64,000 nt of DNA from Amycolatopsis sp. CA-126428 (GCF_002904335.1 NZ_PPHF01000082.1:29543-93542), one strand, 5' to 3'; counted from the first letter of the stretch, positions 8,257 to 17,161 are shown. The notes: generated by a model not told the origin, from the sequence alone. Numbers and translations are program-made.

Positions 8257-11200
8257 TCAGGCGGTCGGGGCGGGGTCCAGGGACTCCGATTCCGGGGCCT
8301 GGGCCGGGGTGCGGCGAGCCGCGCGCCGGGCCTTACGGCGTTCCTTGCGGGTCTCGACCATCGTGTAGAGGGTCGGGACCAGGACCAGGGTCAGCAGCGT
8401 CGAGCTGACCAGGCCGCCGATCACCACGATCGCCAGGGGCTGGCCGATGAACCCGCCCTGGCCGGTGATGCCCAGCGCCATCGGGACCAGCGCGAAGATC
8501 GTCGCCGCCGCGGTCATCAGGATCGGCCGCAGCCGGCGCCGGCCGCCTTCGGTGACGGCGTCGGCGACGCTCATCCCCTCGGCCCGGTACTGGTTGATCA
8601 GGTCGATCAGCACGATCGCGTTGGTGACCACGATGCCGACCAGCATCAGCATGCCGATCAGGGACGGCAGGCCGAGCGCGGTGCCGGTGGCCAGCAGCAG
8701 CCCGATCGCGCCGGTCGCCGCGAACGGGATCGACACGAGCAGGATCAGCGGCTGGATCAGGCTCCGGAACGTCGCCACCATGATCAGGAACACGATCGCG
8801 ATGGCCGCGAGCAGCGCCAGGAACAGGTTGGAGAACGCCTCCTGCTGATCCTGGCTGACGCCGCCGAGCGAGTACGCCGCCCCGCCGGTGAACGTCAGTC
8901 CGTCCAGTTTGGACTTGATGTCCGCGGTGGTCTTGGTCAGGTCGTCACCAGTGTTCTTCGCGGTCACCGTGGTGCTCAGGTCACCGCCGGTGCGATGCAC
9001 CGACGCCGGCCCGTCCACAGTGGACACCTTGGCCACCTCGTCGAGCCGGACGACGCCGCCGGGGCCGGGGATCTGCAGGCCCTTCACCTGGTCGACCGTC
9101 ACCGGCGCCGTGCCGGCGCGCAGCACGATGTCCGTGCGCTGCCCGTCGACCGGCAGCTGCGTCACCGTGCGCCCGGCGATCGCCTGGTTGGCGATCTGCC
9201 CGATGGTGCTCGCCGACAGCCCACGCGCCGCGGCCGCGGCGTCGTCCACCTCGACCTGCACCCGCGGCGAGCCGACGGCCAGGTCACTCGAGACCTCGGT
9301 CAGCCCGGACACCCCGCGCAGCGCCTGCACCACCTGGTCGGACGCCGGCTTCAGCGCGGCCTCCGACGGCGCGGTCACCGACACCGACACCTGGTCGGAG
9401 TTGAACCCGGACGCGTCCGCGCCGATCTTGATTTCGCCCAGCTCCGGGCGCGAGGTCAGCTTCGACCGCAGCCGGTCCGACAGCGCGTCGAGGTCGGTGT
9501 CCTTGGCGACGGTGACCGAGATGCTCGTGTTGGTCCCGCCACCGAAGCCGAACGCCCCGCCGCCGCCGATGCTGACCTGGTAGGTCTGCACCGCGGGCTC
9601 GGCCGCGAGGGCCTGCTCGACGGCCGTGGCCGCCTTTTCCTTCGCCTCGACGCTGGTGCCGGCCGGCAGCTTCTGCGTCATGTTCAGCGTGGTGCCGCCG
9701 GACTGGTCGAGGAAGTTCGTGTTCAGCCGCGTCGCGAGCCCGACCGTGCCGGCGAAGATCAGCAGGGCCAGCAGCACGACGGTGAGCCGCCGCCGCGTCG
9801 CGAACCGGATCACCGGCAGGTAGGCGCGCTGCAGGATGCTGCGGCGTTCCTTCTCGACGGCCGCCTCGCGCGCCCGCTCGGCCTCGACGGCGTCCGCCGG
9901 GACCGCGGGCCGCTTCAGGAACCAGTACGCCAGCACGGGAACCACGGTCAGCGACACGAGCAGCGAGGCCAGCAGCGCCACCGTCACGGTGATCGCGAAG
10001 GGCGAGAACAGCTCGCCGACGAACCCGCCGACGAACGCGATCGGCAGGAACACCGCGACGGTCGTCAGCGTGGACGAGGTGACCGCGCCGGCCACCTCGC
10101 GGACGCCGTCGAGCACCGCGCGTTCCTTCTCCTCGCCGTACGCGAGATGGCGTTTGATGTTCTCCAGCACGACGATCGAGTCGTCGACCACCCGGCCGAT
10201 CGCGATGGTGAGCGCGCCGAGGGTGAGCAGGTTGAGCGACAGGTCGCCGGTCCACAGCGCCAGCAGCGCGACGACGACCGACAGCGGGATCGACACCGCG
10301 GTCACCAGCGTCGAGCGCACCGACAGCAGGAACAGCAGGATGACGATGACGGCGAAGGCCAGCCCCAGCAGACCTTCGGTGGTCAGGCCGCTGATCGCGT
10401 CCTTCACCGGGGTGCCCTGGTCGAACACGACGCTCATCTCGGCGCCGGTCTTCTTCGCCAGGTCCGGCAGCTTGTCGCGGACCGCGCCGGAAATGGCGAC
10501 GGCGTTCCCGTTGTCCACCATGGTGATCGACAGGCCGAGGCTCGGCTTGCCGTTGGTGCGCGTGATCGACGTCGGCGGCGCGAACCCGGCCTGGACGTCG
10601 GCGACGTCACCCAGCTTCACCGGGCCGCGCGCCGGAGCGCCCGCCCGGGCGGCCGGGGTCAGGTACAGGTTGCGGAGACTGTCCACAGTGGTCTGTCCGC
10701 CGCCGACCTGCACCGACAGCGTCTTGCCGTTTTCGCTCAGCGTCCCCGCCGGCACCGAGGCGCCGGCGGTCTGCAGCGTGGTCGCGATCGACGCCGGGTC
10801 GACCCCCGCCGCGGCGAGCTTCGCGTAGTCGAGCGTGATGGTGACGCGCGGCTGGCGCACGCCGGTGACGGTCACCGTGCGGACGCCCTCGATCTTCCGC
10901 AGCTCCGGCGCGACCTGGTCGGTCAGCGCGGGCGCGAGCGCCTGCGGGTCCCCGGCGGTGCCCGCGGCGACCAGCGCCACCGGCAGGTCGTCGGTGCTGC
11001 CCGCGGACACGGCGGGCTCGGTGTTCTGCGGCAGCCGGGACCGGACCTGGTTCACCACCTGCTGGATCTGCGAGACGGCGGCGTCGATGTCCGTGCCGAA
11101 CTCGAACTGCGCGACGACCCGCGAAACGCCGTCCGACGACGTCGAAGTGACCTGCTCGAGGCCCTTCAGCCCCTGGAGCCCGCCCTCCAGCGGCTCGGAG

Positions 11201-11391
11201 ACCTGCCGGTCGACCGCGTCCGGCGACGCCCCCGGGTACGCGGTGACGATCTGCGCCTGCGGGAACTGCAGGGACGGGAAGAGCTGTTGCTTGAGCTGCG
11301 GCAGCGCGAAGGCGCCGAAGCCGACGACGACCAGCGCGAGCAGGCCGATCAGGCTCCGGTTGCGCAGGCTCAGTCTGGCCAGCACGGACAT
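8257..11391 (-). CDS. RND-family (HAE1/AcrB-like) efflux transporter
   Basis: A 1044-residue proton-driven exporter with the full duplicated RND architecture: one N-terminal helix, a large extracytoplasmic loop, helices 2-6 around residues 335-490, a second large loop, and a second helix bundle ending in a basic tail. The proton-relay pair Asp403-Asp404 is present in transmembrane helix 4 (IGRVVDDSIVVLENI). In Gram-negatives this family works with a periplasmic adaptor and TolC. Neither is nearby, as usual for actinobacteria, so the substrate and partners are unknown. A GAGGGGG ribosome site precedes the ATG at 11391. brkB lies 87 bp upstream on the same strand and may be co-transcribed. Confidence 0.92.
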   Translation of the reverse strand: MSVLARLSLRNRSLIGLLALVVVGFGAFALPQLKQQLFPSLQFPQAQIVTAYPGASPDAVDRQVSEPLEGGLQGLKGLEQVTSTSSDGVSRVVAQFEFGTDIDAAVSQIQQVVNQVRSRLPQNTEPAVSAGSTDDLPVALVAAGTAGDPQALAPALTDQVAPELRKIEGVRTVTVTGVRQPRVTITLDYAKLAAAGVDPASIATTLQTAGASVPAGTLSENGKTLSVQVGGGQTTVDSLRNLYLTPAARAGAPARGPVKLGDVADVQAGFAPPTSITRTNGKPSLGLSITMVDNGNAVAISGAVRDKLPDLAKKTGAEMSVVFDQGTPVKDAISGLTTEGLLGLAFAVIVILLFLLSVRSTLVTAVSIPLSVVVALLALWTGDLSLNLLTLGALTIAIGRVVDDSIVVLENIKRHLAYGEEKERAVLDGVREVAGAVTSSTLTTVAVFLPIAFVGGFVGELFSPFAITVTVALLASLLVSLTVVPVLAYWFLKRPAVPADAVEAERAREAAVEKERRSILQRAYLPVIRFATRRRLTVVLLALLIFAGTVGLATRLNTNFLDQSGGTTLNMTQKLPAGTSVEAKEKAATAVEQALAAEPAVQTYQVSIGGGGAFGFGGGTNTSISVTVAKDTDLDALSDRLRSKLTSRPELGEIKIGADASGFNSDQVSVSVTAPSEAALKPASDQVVQALRGVSGLTEVSSDLAVGSPRVQVEVDDAAAAARGLSASTIGQIANQAIAGRTVTQLPVDGQRTDIVLRAGTAPVTVDQVKGLQIPGPGGVVRLDEVAKVSTVDGPASVHRTGGDLSTTVTAKNTGDDLTKTTADIKSKLDGLTFTGGAAYSLGGVSQDQQEAFSNLFLALLAAIAIVFLIMVATFRSLIQPLILLVSIPFAATGAIGLLLATGTALGLPSLIGMLMLVGIVVTNAIVLIDLINQYRAEGMSVADAVTEGGRRRLRPILMTAAATIFALVPMALGITGQGGFIGQPLAIVVIGGLVSSTLLTLVLVPTLYTMVETRKERRKARRAARRTPAQAPESESLDPAPTA

Positions 11392-11478
11392 GACGTGAAA
11401 ACCCCCTCGGGAAAGACGCGGCGGCCCCCGCCGGCGTCAATGGCCCGCTGAGCTTTTCACGCCGTTGCTGAGAGCGAC

Positions 11479-12651
11479 TCAGTCTGAGGGTGGATTCCGG
11501 GTCGTCCCTTCGGAGGACCCGCGCCCCTGAGCTGCGCTCGGTGCCGGTTCCGGCGCGCTCGGTGACGACGTGTCCTCTTCGGACGGCTCGGGCTCGCCGC
11601 CGTTCGCGGCGGCGTCTTCGGCGCGCGGGCGCCGCAGTGGCGTGGTCGAGCGGTCCCACAGCTTGCGGCCCTCCTCCGAGCGCAGCCGCTCGGAGGCGCG
11701 TTCCATCTCCAGCCGCCGCCACTTGCGCCGCTGCCGCCGGGTCGCCTTCGCCGGCCACAGTTCCTGGATCGCGCTGTTGAAGTACGCGCCGCCGACCACG
11801 GCCAGCCCGATGAAGAACATCAGCAGCAGGAACGCGATCGGCGCGGCCAGCGCACCGTAGGTGTAGCCGGTCTTGGTGATCCAGTTCAGGTAGACGCGCA
11901 GGCCGACCGAGGACAGCAGGAACACGACCATGGCGAGCACCGCGCCCGGCAGCCCGCGGTGCCACGGCAGCTTCCGCGGCAGCGCGAGCTTGTACAGCGT
12001 GGTCAGCGCGAGGGTGATCATCGCGCCGAGCGCGGGGAAGTACAGTGCGCTCACCCACGACGTCACGGTCGGGCGCCACGCGGCCGGGAAGAACTCCGGC
12101 AGCAGGTCGGGGCCGATCGCCAGCAGCGGCAGCCCGACCACCAGGATGACCAGGCCGCACAGGTACAGCAGGAGCGCGAAGATCCGCTGCCAGACGTCGT
12201 TGCGGACGCCGTACTGGTCGTGCGCGACGGTGATGGCGTCCACGAACGACGACATCGCCGACGAACCCGCCCACAGCGAGATGAGGAAGCCGACCGAGAC
12301 GATCTCGCCCTTGCCGACGGTGAGGATGCTGTTCACGGTCGGTTCGATGATGTCGTGGACCGCGTTCTGGCTGAAGACCGTCCGGCAGAAGCCGATGATC
12401 CGGTCGTGCACCGCGGCGACGACGTCCTGCCCGAACCACTCGCCGACGAAGCCCAGGCTGCCCAGCAGGCCGAGCAGCAGCGGCGGCAGCGACAGCGTCT
12501 GCCAGAAGGCCGCCTCGGCGGCCTCGGAGAAGATGTTGCCCTCCCAGGCCTTGGCGAACGTGCGCGTGACGAGCCGCCACGGCCCCTTGCGGGCCACCTT
12601 CGTCGCTGTGGACGGCTGCACCTCACCCATGACGTGTCCAGCATGGTCCAT
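11479..12651 (-). CDS. YihY/BrkB-family inner membrane protein
   Basis: A 390-residue protein with six predicted membrane helices between about residues 45 and 290 and a long charged, Pro/Ser/Glu-rich cytoplasmic tail. The motifs FSEAAEAAFWQTLSLPPLL near the N-terminus and FLLLMFFIGLAVVGGAYFN near 275-293 are typical of the family formerly mis-called ribonuclease BN. Function is uncertain; transport or envelope roles have been proposed. Starts at 12651 or 12630 are both possible. It is transcribed toward the RND gene. Confidence 0.85.
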   Translation of the reverse strand: MDHAGHVMGEVQPSTATKVARKGPWRLVTRTFAKAWEGNIFSEAAEAAFWQTLSLPPLLLGLLGSLGFVGEWFGQDVVAAVHDRIIGFCRTVFSQNAVHDIIEPTVNSILTVGKGEIVSVGFLISLWAGSSAMSSFVDAITVAHDQYGVRNDVWQRIFALLLYLCGLVILVVGLPLLAIGPDLLPEFFPAAWRPTVTSWVSALYFPALGAMITLALTTLYKLALPRKLPWHRGLPGAVLAMVVFLLSSVGLRVYLNWITKTGYTYGALAAPIAFLLLMFFIGLAVVGGAYFNSAIQELWPAKATRRQRRKWRRLEMERASERLRSEEGRKLWDRSTTPLRRPRAEDAAANGGEPEPSEEDTSSPSAPEPAPSAAQGRGSSEGTTRNPPSD

Positions 12652-12725
12652 CGGCGCTGATTTGGCTCGTCACGCCCCCTGCGGCCGGGCGTGTCGGCGG
12701 ACGTCACCCGTGCCGGTGCCGGGAA

Positions 12726-12748
12726 CTGTCGGACCCGGCCGGTAGACT
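12726..12748 (+). promoter_or_regulatory. RecA-NDp/PafBC-type DNA-damage promoter of the helicase
   Basis: CTGTCGGAC at 12726-12734, an 8-base spacer, and TAGACT at 12743-12748. The published mycobacterial LexA-independent damage promoter is TTGTCRGTG-N8-TAnnnT, recognised by sigma-A with PafBC; spacing and -10 match exactly and the -35 matches 6 of 9. It lies 127 bp upstream of the helicase start. Confidence 0.55.
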
Positions 12749-12874
12749 CGCTCCAGTGCCCTCACCGCAGTCGCCGACCGGTCAACGCAGCAGAAGTCGG
12801 TACCACAGTGAGGGTTTTCGCACGTCACAGCACTTGAGGCAGTCGAGGCAGTTGAGCGAGGGGGAGGACCGGCG

Positions 12875-14611
12875 ATGACGGAGACGCAGCTCGGGGCGCC
12901 TCCCGCGGAGAAGGACTCGACCGCGCGCCCGCTGCGGGCGTGGCAGCGGCGGGCGCTCACCAAGTACCTGACCCGCAAGCCCAAGGACTTCCTGGCGGTG
13001 GCGACGCCGGGGGCCGGCAAGACGGTGTTCGGCCTGCGGATCGCCGCGGAGCTGCTCAGCGACCGCACGATCGAGGCGGTCACCATCGTCACCCCGACCG
13101 AGCACCTCAAGCACCAGTGGGCGGCCTCGGCCGCGGCGGCCGGCATCGCCATCGACTCGAACTTCCGCAACACCACCGGCGTCACCTCGTCCGACTACAA
13201 CGGCGTCGCGCTGACGTACGCGCAGGTCGCGGCGCACCCGACGCTGCACCGGGTGCGCACGGAGAACCGCAAGACGCTGGTCATCCTCGACGAGATCCAC
13301 CACGGCGGCGACGCGAAGTCCTGGGGTGACGCGATCCGCGAGGCCTTCACCCCGGCCGTGCGGCGGCTGTCGCTGACCGGCACGCCGTTCCGGTCCGACG
13401 ACTCGGCCATCCCGTTCGTGACGTACGAGCCCGACGCGGGCGGCTTCCAGCGCAGCAAGGCCGACCATTCGTACGGCTACGCGGACGCGCTGGCCGACGG
13501 CGTGGTCCGGCCGGTCGTCTTCCTGGCGTATTCGGGCGAGGCCTCCTGGCGCACCAGCGCGGGGGAGGAGTTCACCGCCCGGCTCGGCGAGCCGCTGACA
13601 GCGGAGCAGAACGCCCGCGCGTGGCGCACGGCCCTCGACCCGGCGGGCGAGTGGATCCCGGCGGTGCTGCAGGCCGCCGACACCCGGTTGTCGCAGGTCC
13701 GCCAGAGCGTCCCGGACGCGGGCGGCCTGGTGATCGCGACGGACCAGGAGTCGGCGCGGGCGTACGCGAAGATCCTGGAACGCATCTCCGGCGAGATGCC
13801 GACGCTGGTGCTCTCGGACGACCCGAAGGCCTCGGGGCGGATCAAGGAGTTCTCCGAGACGAACGAGCGCTGGATCGTGGCGGTCCGGATGGTCTCGGAA
13901 GGCGTCGACGTCCCGCGCCTGGCGGTGGGCGTGTACGCGACGAGCGCCTCGACGCCGTTGTTCTTCGCCCAGGCGATCGGCCGGTACGTGCGGGCGCGCA
14001 AGAAGGGCGAGACGGCGAGCGTGTTCCTGCCGTCGGTGCCGGTGCTGCTGGAGCTGGCCAGCGAGCTGGAGGCCCAGCGCGACCACGTGCTCGGCAAGCC
14101 GCACCGGGAGAAGGAAGGCTGGGAGGACGAGCTCCTCGCCCAGGCCAACCGCACCGAGGACGAGCCGGGCGAGGAGGAGAAGGCGTTCACGTCCCTGGGC
14201 GCCTCCGCCGAGCTCGACCAGGTCATCTACGACGGCAACTCGTTCGGCACGGCGGTGTTCTCCGGGTCGGACGAAGAGCAGGAGTACCTGGGGTTGCCGG
14301 GGCTGCTGGAGCCGGACCAGGTGCGGGCGCTGCTGCGGAAGCGGCAGGCAGAGCAGGTCGCGGACGAGAAGCGCCGCAAGCCGGCCAAGGAGGAAGCCCC
14401 ACCGCCGACGGCCCGCCCGCAGTCGGTGAGCGAGCGGCTGGGTGCGTTGCGCAAGGAGCTGAACGCGCTGGTGGGGATGTACCACCACCGGACGAAGAAG
14501 CCGCACGGCGCGATCCACAACGAGCTGCGGCGGGTGTGCGGCGGCCCGGTCACCGCCATGGCGACCGTCGAGCAGCTGGAAGAACGGATCGTCACGCTGC
14601 GATCCTGGTGA
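12875..14611 (+). CDS. DEAD/DEAH-box superfamily II helicase
   Basis: A 578-residue ATP-dependent helicase-like protein. Visible motifs are Walker A TPGAGKT (residues 44-50), Walker B DEIHH (139-143), motif III-like LTGTPFRSD (167-175) and motif VI QAIGRYVRAR (367-376). A charged linker (about 395-480) and a C-terminal ~60-residue domain follow. It resembles the ResIII/UvrB-type helicases common as single genes in actinobacteria, whose targets are unknown. The ATG at 12875 has GGGGAGGA upstream. The damage-type promoter 5' of it suggests a DNA-repair or replication-restart role, which is inference. Confidence 0.9.
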   Translation: MTETQLGAPPAEKDSTARPLRAWQRRALTKYLTRKPKDFLAVATPGAGKTVFGLRIAAELLSDRTIEAVTIVTPTEHLKHQWAASAAAAGIAIDSNFRNTTGVTSSDYNGVALTYAQVAAHPTLHRVRTENRKTLVILDEIHHGGDAKSWGDAIREAFTPAVRRLSLTGTPFRSDDSAIPFVTYEPDAGGFQRSKADHSYGYADALADGVVRPVVFLAYSGEASWRTSAGEEFTARLGEPLTAEQNARAWRTALDPAGEWIPAVLQAADTRLSQVRQSVPDAGGLVIATDQESARAYAKILERISGEMPTLVLSDDPKASGRIKEFSETNERWIVAVRMVSEGVDVPRLAVGVYATSASTPLFFAQAIGRYVRARKKGETASVFLPSVPVLLELASELEAQRDHVLGKPHREKEGWEDELLAQANRTEDEPGEEEKAFTSLGASAELDQVIYDGNSFGTAVFSGSDEEQEYLGLPGLLEPDQVRALLRKRQAEQVADEKRRKPAKEEAPPPTARPQSVSERLGALRKELNALVGMYHHRTKKPHGAIHNELRRVCGGPVTAMATVEQLEERIVTLRSW

Positions 14612-14617
14612 GGGCGG

Positions 14618-14807
14618 CCGGTCCCGGTGCGCTGTCGCCCGGGAGGCTGAAGTTCCGGTGATCACCGTCCGTCTCCGGGACGGCGGCTTCACCCCACCGC
14701 CAGGCTTGTGACGCTGCGTATCCCGTTGTCACGAGCGGGCTGCCCCTCCGTCCCCTGGCGGATGGTCTCCCGGGCACCTCCTCGCCCCGATTTCGCAAGT
14801 CGGCGAC
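14618..14807 (-). ncRNA. Candidate c-di-AMP (ydaO-type) riboswitch, antisense orientation
   Basis: On the minus strand the ydaO landmarks occur in order: GAAAUC (14794-14789), GGGAGACCAU (14771-14762), an 8-bp stem (14761-14754 with 14704-14697), GGGGUGAA (14695-14688), then GACAGCGCACC (around 14636-14626) and a closing GGUC/GACC pair (14807-14804 with 14623-14620). These match the recalled consensus blocks GAAUC, GGGGACC(CA), stem, GGGGUGAAUC and GACAGCUAACC. No minus-strand gene follows; transcription would run antisense into the helicase 3' end. Identification is from memory of the consensus, so moderate. Confidence 0.5.
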
Positions 14808-14983
14808 CAATCGCGCCGGCGGGTCGTGGATCGGCCACGGGTTGCGCTCGGTGCACACGACCGGAGCAACCTGGCGCCCTCGTGAAACCTGGATGTAACT
14901 TACCGTGAGTGCTGGCGATCACATCGTCAGCGGATCTACTCTTTCCGGGCGAGGGGCAGCCTGTGTTGCCGAACCGTGTCCAA

Positions 14984-15013
14984 TTGGTGTCATTTAATCG
15001 ATCCAGCTATCTT
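14984..15013 (+). promoter_or_regulatory. Sigma-A-like promoter of the sugar ABC operon
   Basis: TTGGTG (14984-14989), an 18-base spacer and TATCTT (15008-15013). The expected start point near 15020 is ~12 bases before the palindromic operator candidate, a geometry suited to repression. Confidence 0.5.
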
Positions 15014-15031
15014 CCCCGCAGCCGCTCAGCG

Positions 15032-15058
15032 GCATATGTTGTCGCCCACAACATATGC
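15032..15058. promoter_or_regulatory. 27-bp palindrome, probable repressor operator
   Basis: Arms GCATATGTTGT (15032-15042) and its exact complement (15048-15058) flank a 5-base centre. It is AT-rich in a very GC-rich genome and sits between the predicted promoter and the binding-protein gene. The ROK regulator encoded 3' of the same operon is the obvious candidate ligand. Confidence 0.65.
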
Positions 15059-15157
15059 GCGACGGTGCGCCGGGCCTCCCCGGATCACCGCAGCGCCGGC
15101 CCGACGCACACGCCGACGGCCACTCGTCACCAATGCTTGGATCCGGAAGGAACGAGG

Positions 15158-16297
15158 ATGCGCAGCAGAACCCTTACCCTCCTCGCCGCGACGGTGAGCG
15201 CCGGCCTGGTGCTGACCGCCTGCGGTACCAACAGTTCGAACAGCGGGGGCACGGGGAGCAACTCCGCTTCCTCCTCGGCCCCGGCCGCCGGGGGCGGTGC
15301 CAACGGCAAGGTCGGCGTCATCCTGCCGGAGACCGCCAGCTCGGCCCGCTGGGAAGCCTTCGACAAGCCGATGCTGCAGGCCGCCCTCGCGGCCCAGGGC
15401 TTCGACGCCGACGTCCAGAACGCCCAGGGCGACGCCCAGAAGTTCTCGACCCTGGCCGACGGCTTCATCAGCTCCGGCGTCAAGGTCCTGATCATCGCCC
15501 CGTCCGACCCGGCCGTCGGTGCCGCGGTCGAGGCCAAGGCGAAGACCGCGGGCATCCCGGTCATCAACTACGACCGCCCGAGCCTCGGCGGCAGCGCCGA
15601 GTACTACGTCTCGTTCGACAACGAGAAGGTCGGCCAGCTGCAGGGCCAGGCCATGGCGGACGCGCTCAAGGACAAGAAGGGCGCGGGCGTCGTCCAGATC
15701 GAGGGCGCCCCGACCGACAACAACGCCACGCTCTTCACCAACGGCCAGGACTCCGTCCTCGAGCCGCTGTTCTCCTCCGGCGCGCTCAAGCGGATCCAGA
15801 AGCAGCCGATCAACGACTGGGACAACCAGCTCGGCGGCACGACGTTCGAGCAGATCTTCCAGGCCAACGGCGGCAAGGTCGACGGCGTCGTCGCGGCGAA
15901 CGACGGCCTGGCGGGCGCGGTCATCACCATCCTCAAGAAGAACGGCCTCAACGGCAAGATCCCGGTCACCGGCCAGGACGCCACCGCGGACGGCCTCATG
16001 GCGGTCATGCGCGGCGAGCAGTACATGACCGTCTTCAAGCCGATCAAGGAAGAGGCGGAGGCGAGCGCCAAGCTGGCCGCCGCGCTGGCCAAGGGCGACA
16101 AGGCCGGTGCCGACGCCATCGCCACCGGCAAGCTGCACGACCCGAAGGGCAACCGCGACATCAAGTCCGTGCTGCTGACGCCGACGACGATCCTGGCGAA
16201 GGACATCAAGACCGTCGTGACCCAGGGCTACGTGAAGGCGGCCGAGATCTGCGGTGGCGAACTCGCCGCCAAGTGCACCTCGCTCGGCATCTCCTGA
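15158..16297 (+). CDS. Sugar ABC transporter substrate-binding lipoprotein, XylF-like
   Basis: A 379-residue extracellular lipoprotein. The lipobox LTAC at residues 19-22 makes Cys22 the lipidated N-terminus; a Ser/Gly-rich linker runs to ~50. The rest is a periplasmic-binding-protein type I fold: VGVILPETASSARWEAF, then LIIAPSDPAVGAAVEAKAK, IPVINYDRP and VAANDGLAGAVI, close to D-xylose-binding XylF. GGAAGGA precedes the ATG at 15158. Xylose or a related aldopentose/hexose is the likely ligand. First gene of an operon with the ATPase and permease; a strong hairpin follows its stop. Confidence 0.9.
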   Translation: MRSRTLTLLAATVSAGLVLTACGTNSSNSGGTGSNSASSSAPAAGGGANGKVGVILPETASSARWEAFDKPMLQAALAAQGFDADVQNAQGDAQKFSTLADGFISSGVKVLIIAPSDPAVGAAVEAKAKTAGIPVINYDRPSLGGSAEYYVSFDNEKVGQLQGQAMADALKDKKGAGVVQIEGAPTDNNATLFTNGQDSVLEPLFSSGALKRIQKQPINDWDNQLGGTTFEQIFQANGGKVDGVVAANDGLAGAVITILKKNGLNGKIPVTGQDATADGLMAVMRGEQYMTVFKPIKEEAEASAKLAAALAKGDKAGADAIATGKLHDPKGNRDIKSVLLTPTTILAKDIKTVVTQGYVKAAEICGGELAAKCTSLGIS

Positions 16298-16321
16298 GCG
16301 CCCGTAGTACCCCATGAACAG

Positions 16322-16362
16322 CCGGGCCGGGACGCGCACCCCGACGGCGCGTCCCGGCCCGG
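16322..16362 (+). terminator. 16-bp intra-operon hairpin after the binding-protein gene
   Basis: Arms 16322-16337 and 16347-16362 are exact complements (9-base loop) between the binding-protein and ATPase genes, with no U-tract. Such stems commonly stabilise or partially terminate the message so that the binding protein is made in excess over the membrane parts. Confidence 0.6.
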
Positions 16363-16387
16363 TCCCCACCCAGGAGAAATGCCATCC

Positions 16388-17161
16388 ATGAGTGAGCCCA
16401 TTCTCGAGATCAAGGGTCTGAACAAGAGTTTCGGCCCGGTCCACGTCCTCCACGACGTGGACTTCGACGTGCGTGCGGGCGAAGTGACCGCGCTGGTCGG
16501 CGACAACGGCGCCGGCAAGTCGACGCTCGTCAAGTGCATCGCCGGCATCCACCCGTACGACTCGGGGGCCGTGCGGTTCAACGGGCAGGACGCCCACATC
16601 CGCGGTCCGCGCGACGCCGCCGACCTCGGCATCGAGGTCGTCTACCAGGACCTCGCGCTCGCCGACAACCTCGACATCGTCCAGAACATGTTCCTCGGCC
16701 GCGAGCGCGGCAGTGCGTGGAAGCTCGACGAAGCCAGCATGGAGAAGGCCGCCCGCGAGACGCTGGCCTCCCTTTCGGTCCGGACCGTGAAGTCCGTCCG
16801 CACGCCGGTTTCGTCGCTGTCCGGTGGCCAGCGGCAGACCGTCGCCATCGCGAAGTCGGTGCTGTGGAACAGCAAGGTGGTCGTGCTCGACGAGCCCACC
16901 GCCGCCCTCGGTGTCGCGCAGACCCGGCAGGTGCTGGACCTGGTCCGCCGGCTGGCGGAGCAGGGCCTGGGGGTCGTGCTCATCAGCCACAACATGGCCG
17001 ACGTGTTCGAGGTCGCCGACCGCATCGCCGTGCTCTACCTCGGCCGGCTCGTCGCCGAGGTGCACACGAAGGACGTTTCCCACGGCCAGGTCGTGGAGCT
17101 GATCACCGCGGGTCGCTCCGGTGACCTCGGCCTTGCCCGGCCCGAAGCCGTGGTCCTGTGA
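16388..17161 (+). CDS. Sugar ABC transporter ATP-binding protein (single domain)
   Basis: A 257-residue cytoplasmic ATPase with Walker A GDNGAGKST (residues 38-46), Q-loop Gln87, signature LSGGQ (144-148), Walker B VVVLDEP (164-170, Glu169) and H-loop SHN. Classical XylG/RbsA proteins carry two such domains in ~500 residues; this one has only one, so a homodimer must serve the permease. ATG 16388 is favoured over 16379 because AGGAG (16372-16376) is 11 bases before it but only 2 before the other. The stop overlaps the permease GTG by 4 bases. Confidence 0.92.
   Translation: MSEPILEIKGLNKSFGPVHVLHDVDFDVRAGEVTALVGDNGAGKSTLVKCIAGIHPYDSGAVRFNGQDAHIRGPRDAADLGIEVVYQDLALADNLDIVQNMFLGRERGSAWKLDEASMEKAARETLASLSVRTVKSVRTPVSSLSGGQRQTVAIAKSVLWNSKVVVLDEPTAALGVAQTRQVLDLVRRLAEQGLGVVLISHNMADVFEVADRIAVLYLGRLVAEVHTKDVSHGQVVELITAGRSGDLGLARPEAVVL

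Noticed and set aside
8257..11391. RND gene considered as an MmpL-type lipid exporter
   Set aside because: Domain order and the IGRVVDDSIVVLENI helix match HAE1/AcrB proteins, not MmpL.
7693..11451. Plus-strand open frame of 1252 codons across the RND region
   Set aside because: Arg/Gly/Asp/His-rich antisense shadow of the RND transporter; high GC suppresses stop codons.
14592..14858. Minus-strand frame of 88 codons downstream of the riboswitch candidate
   Set aside because: It overlaps the riboswitch core itself, has no ribosome site and no protein-like pattern, so it is not the missing regulated gene.
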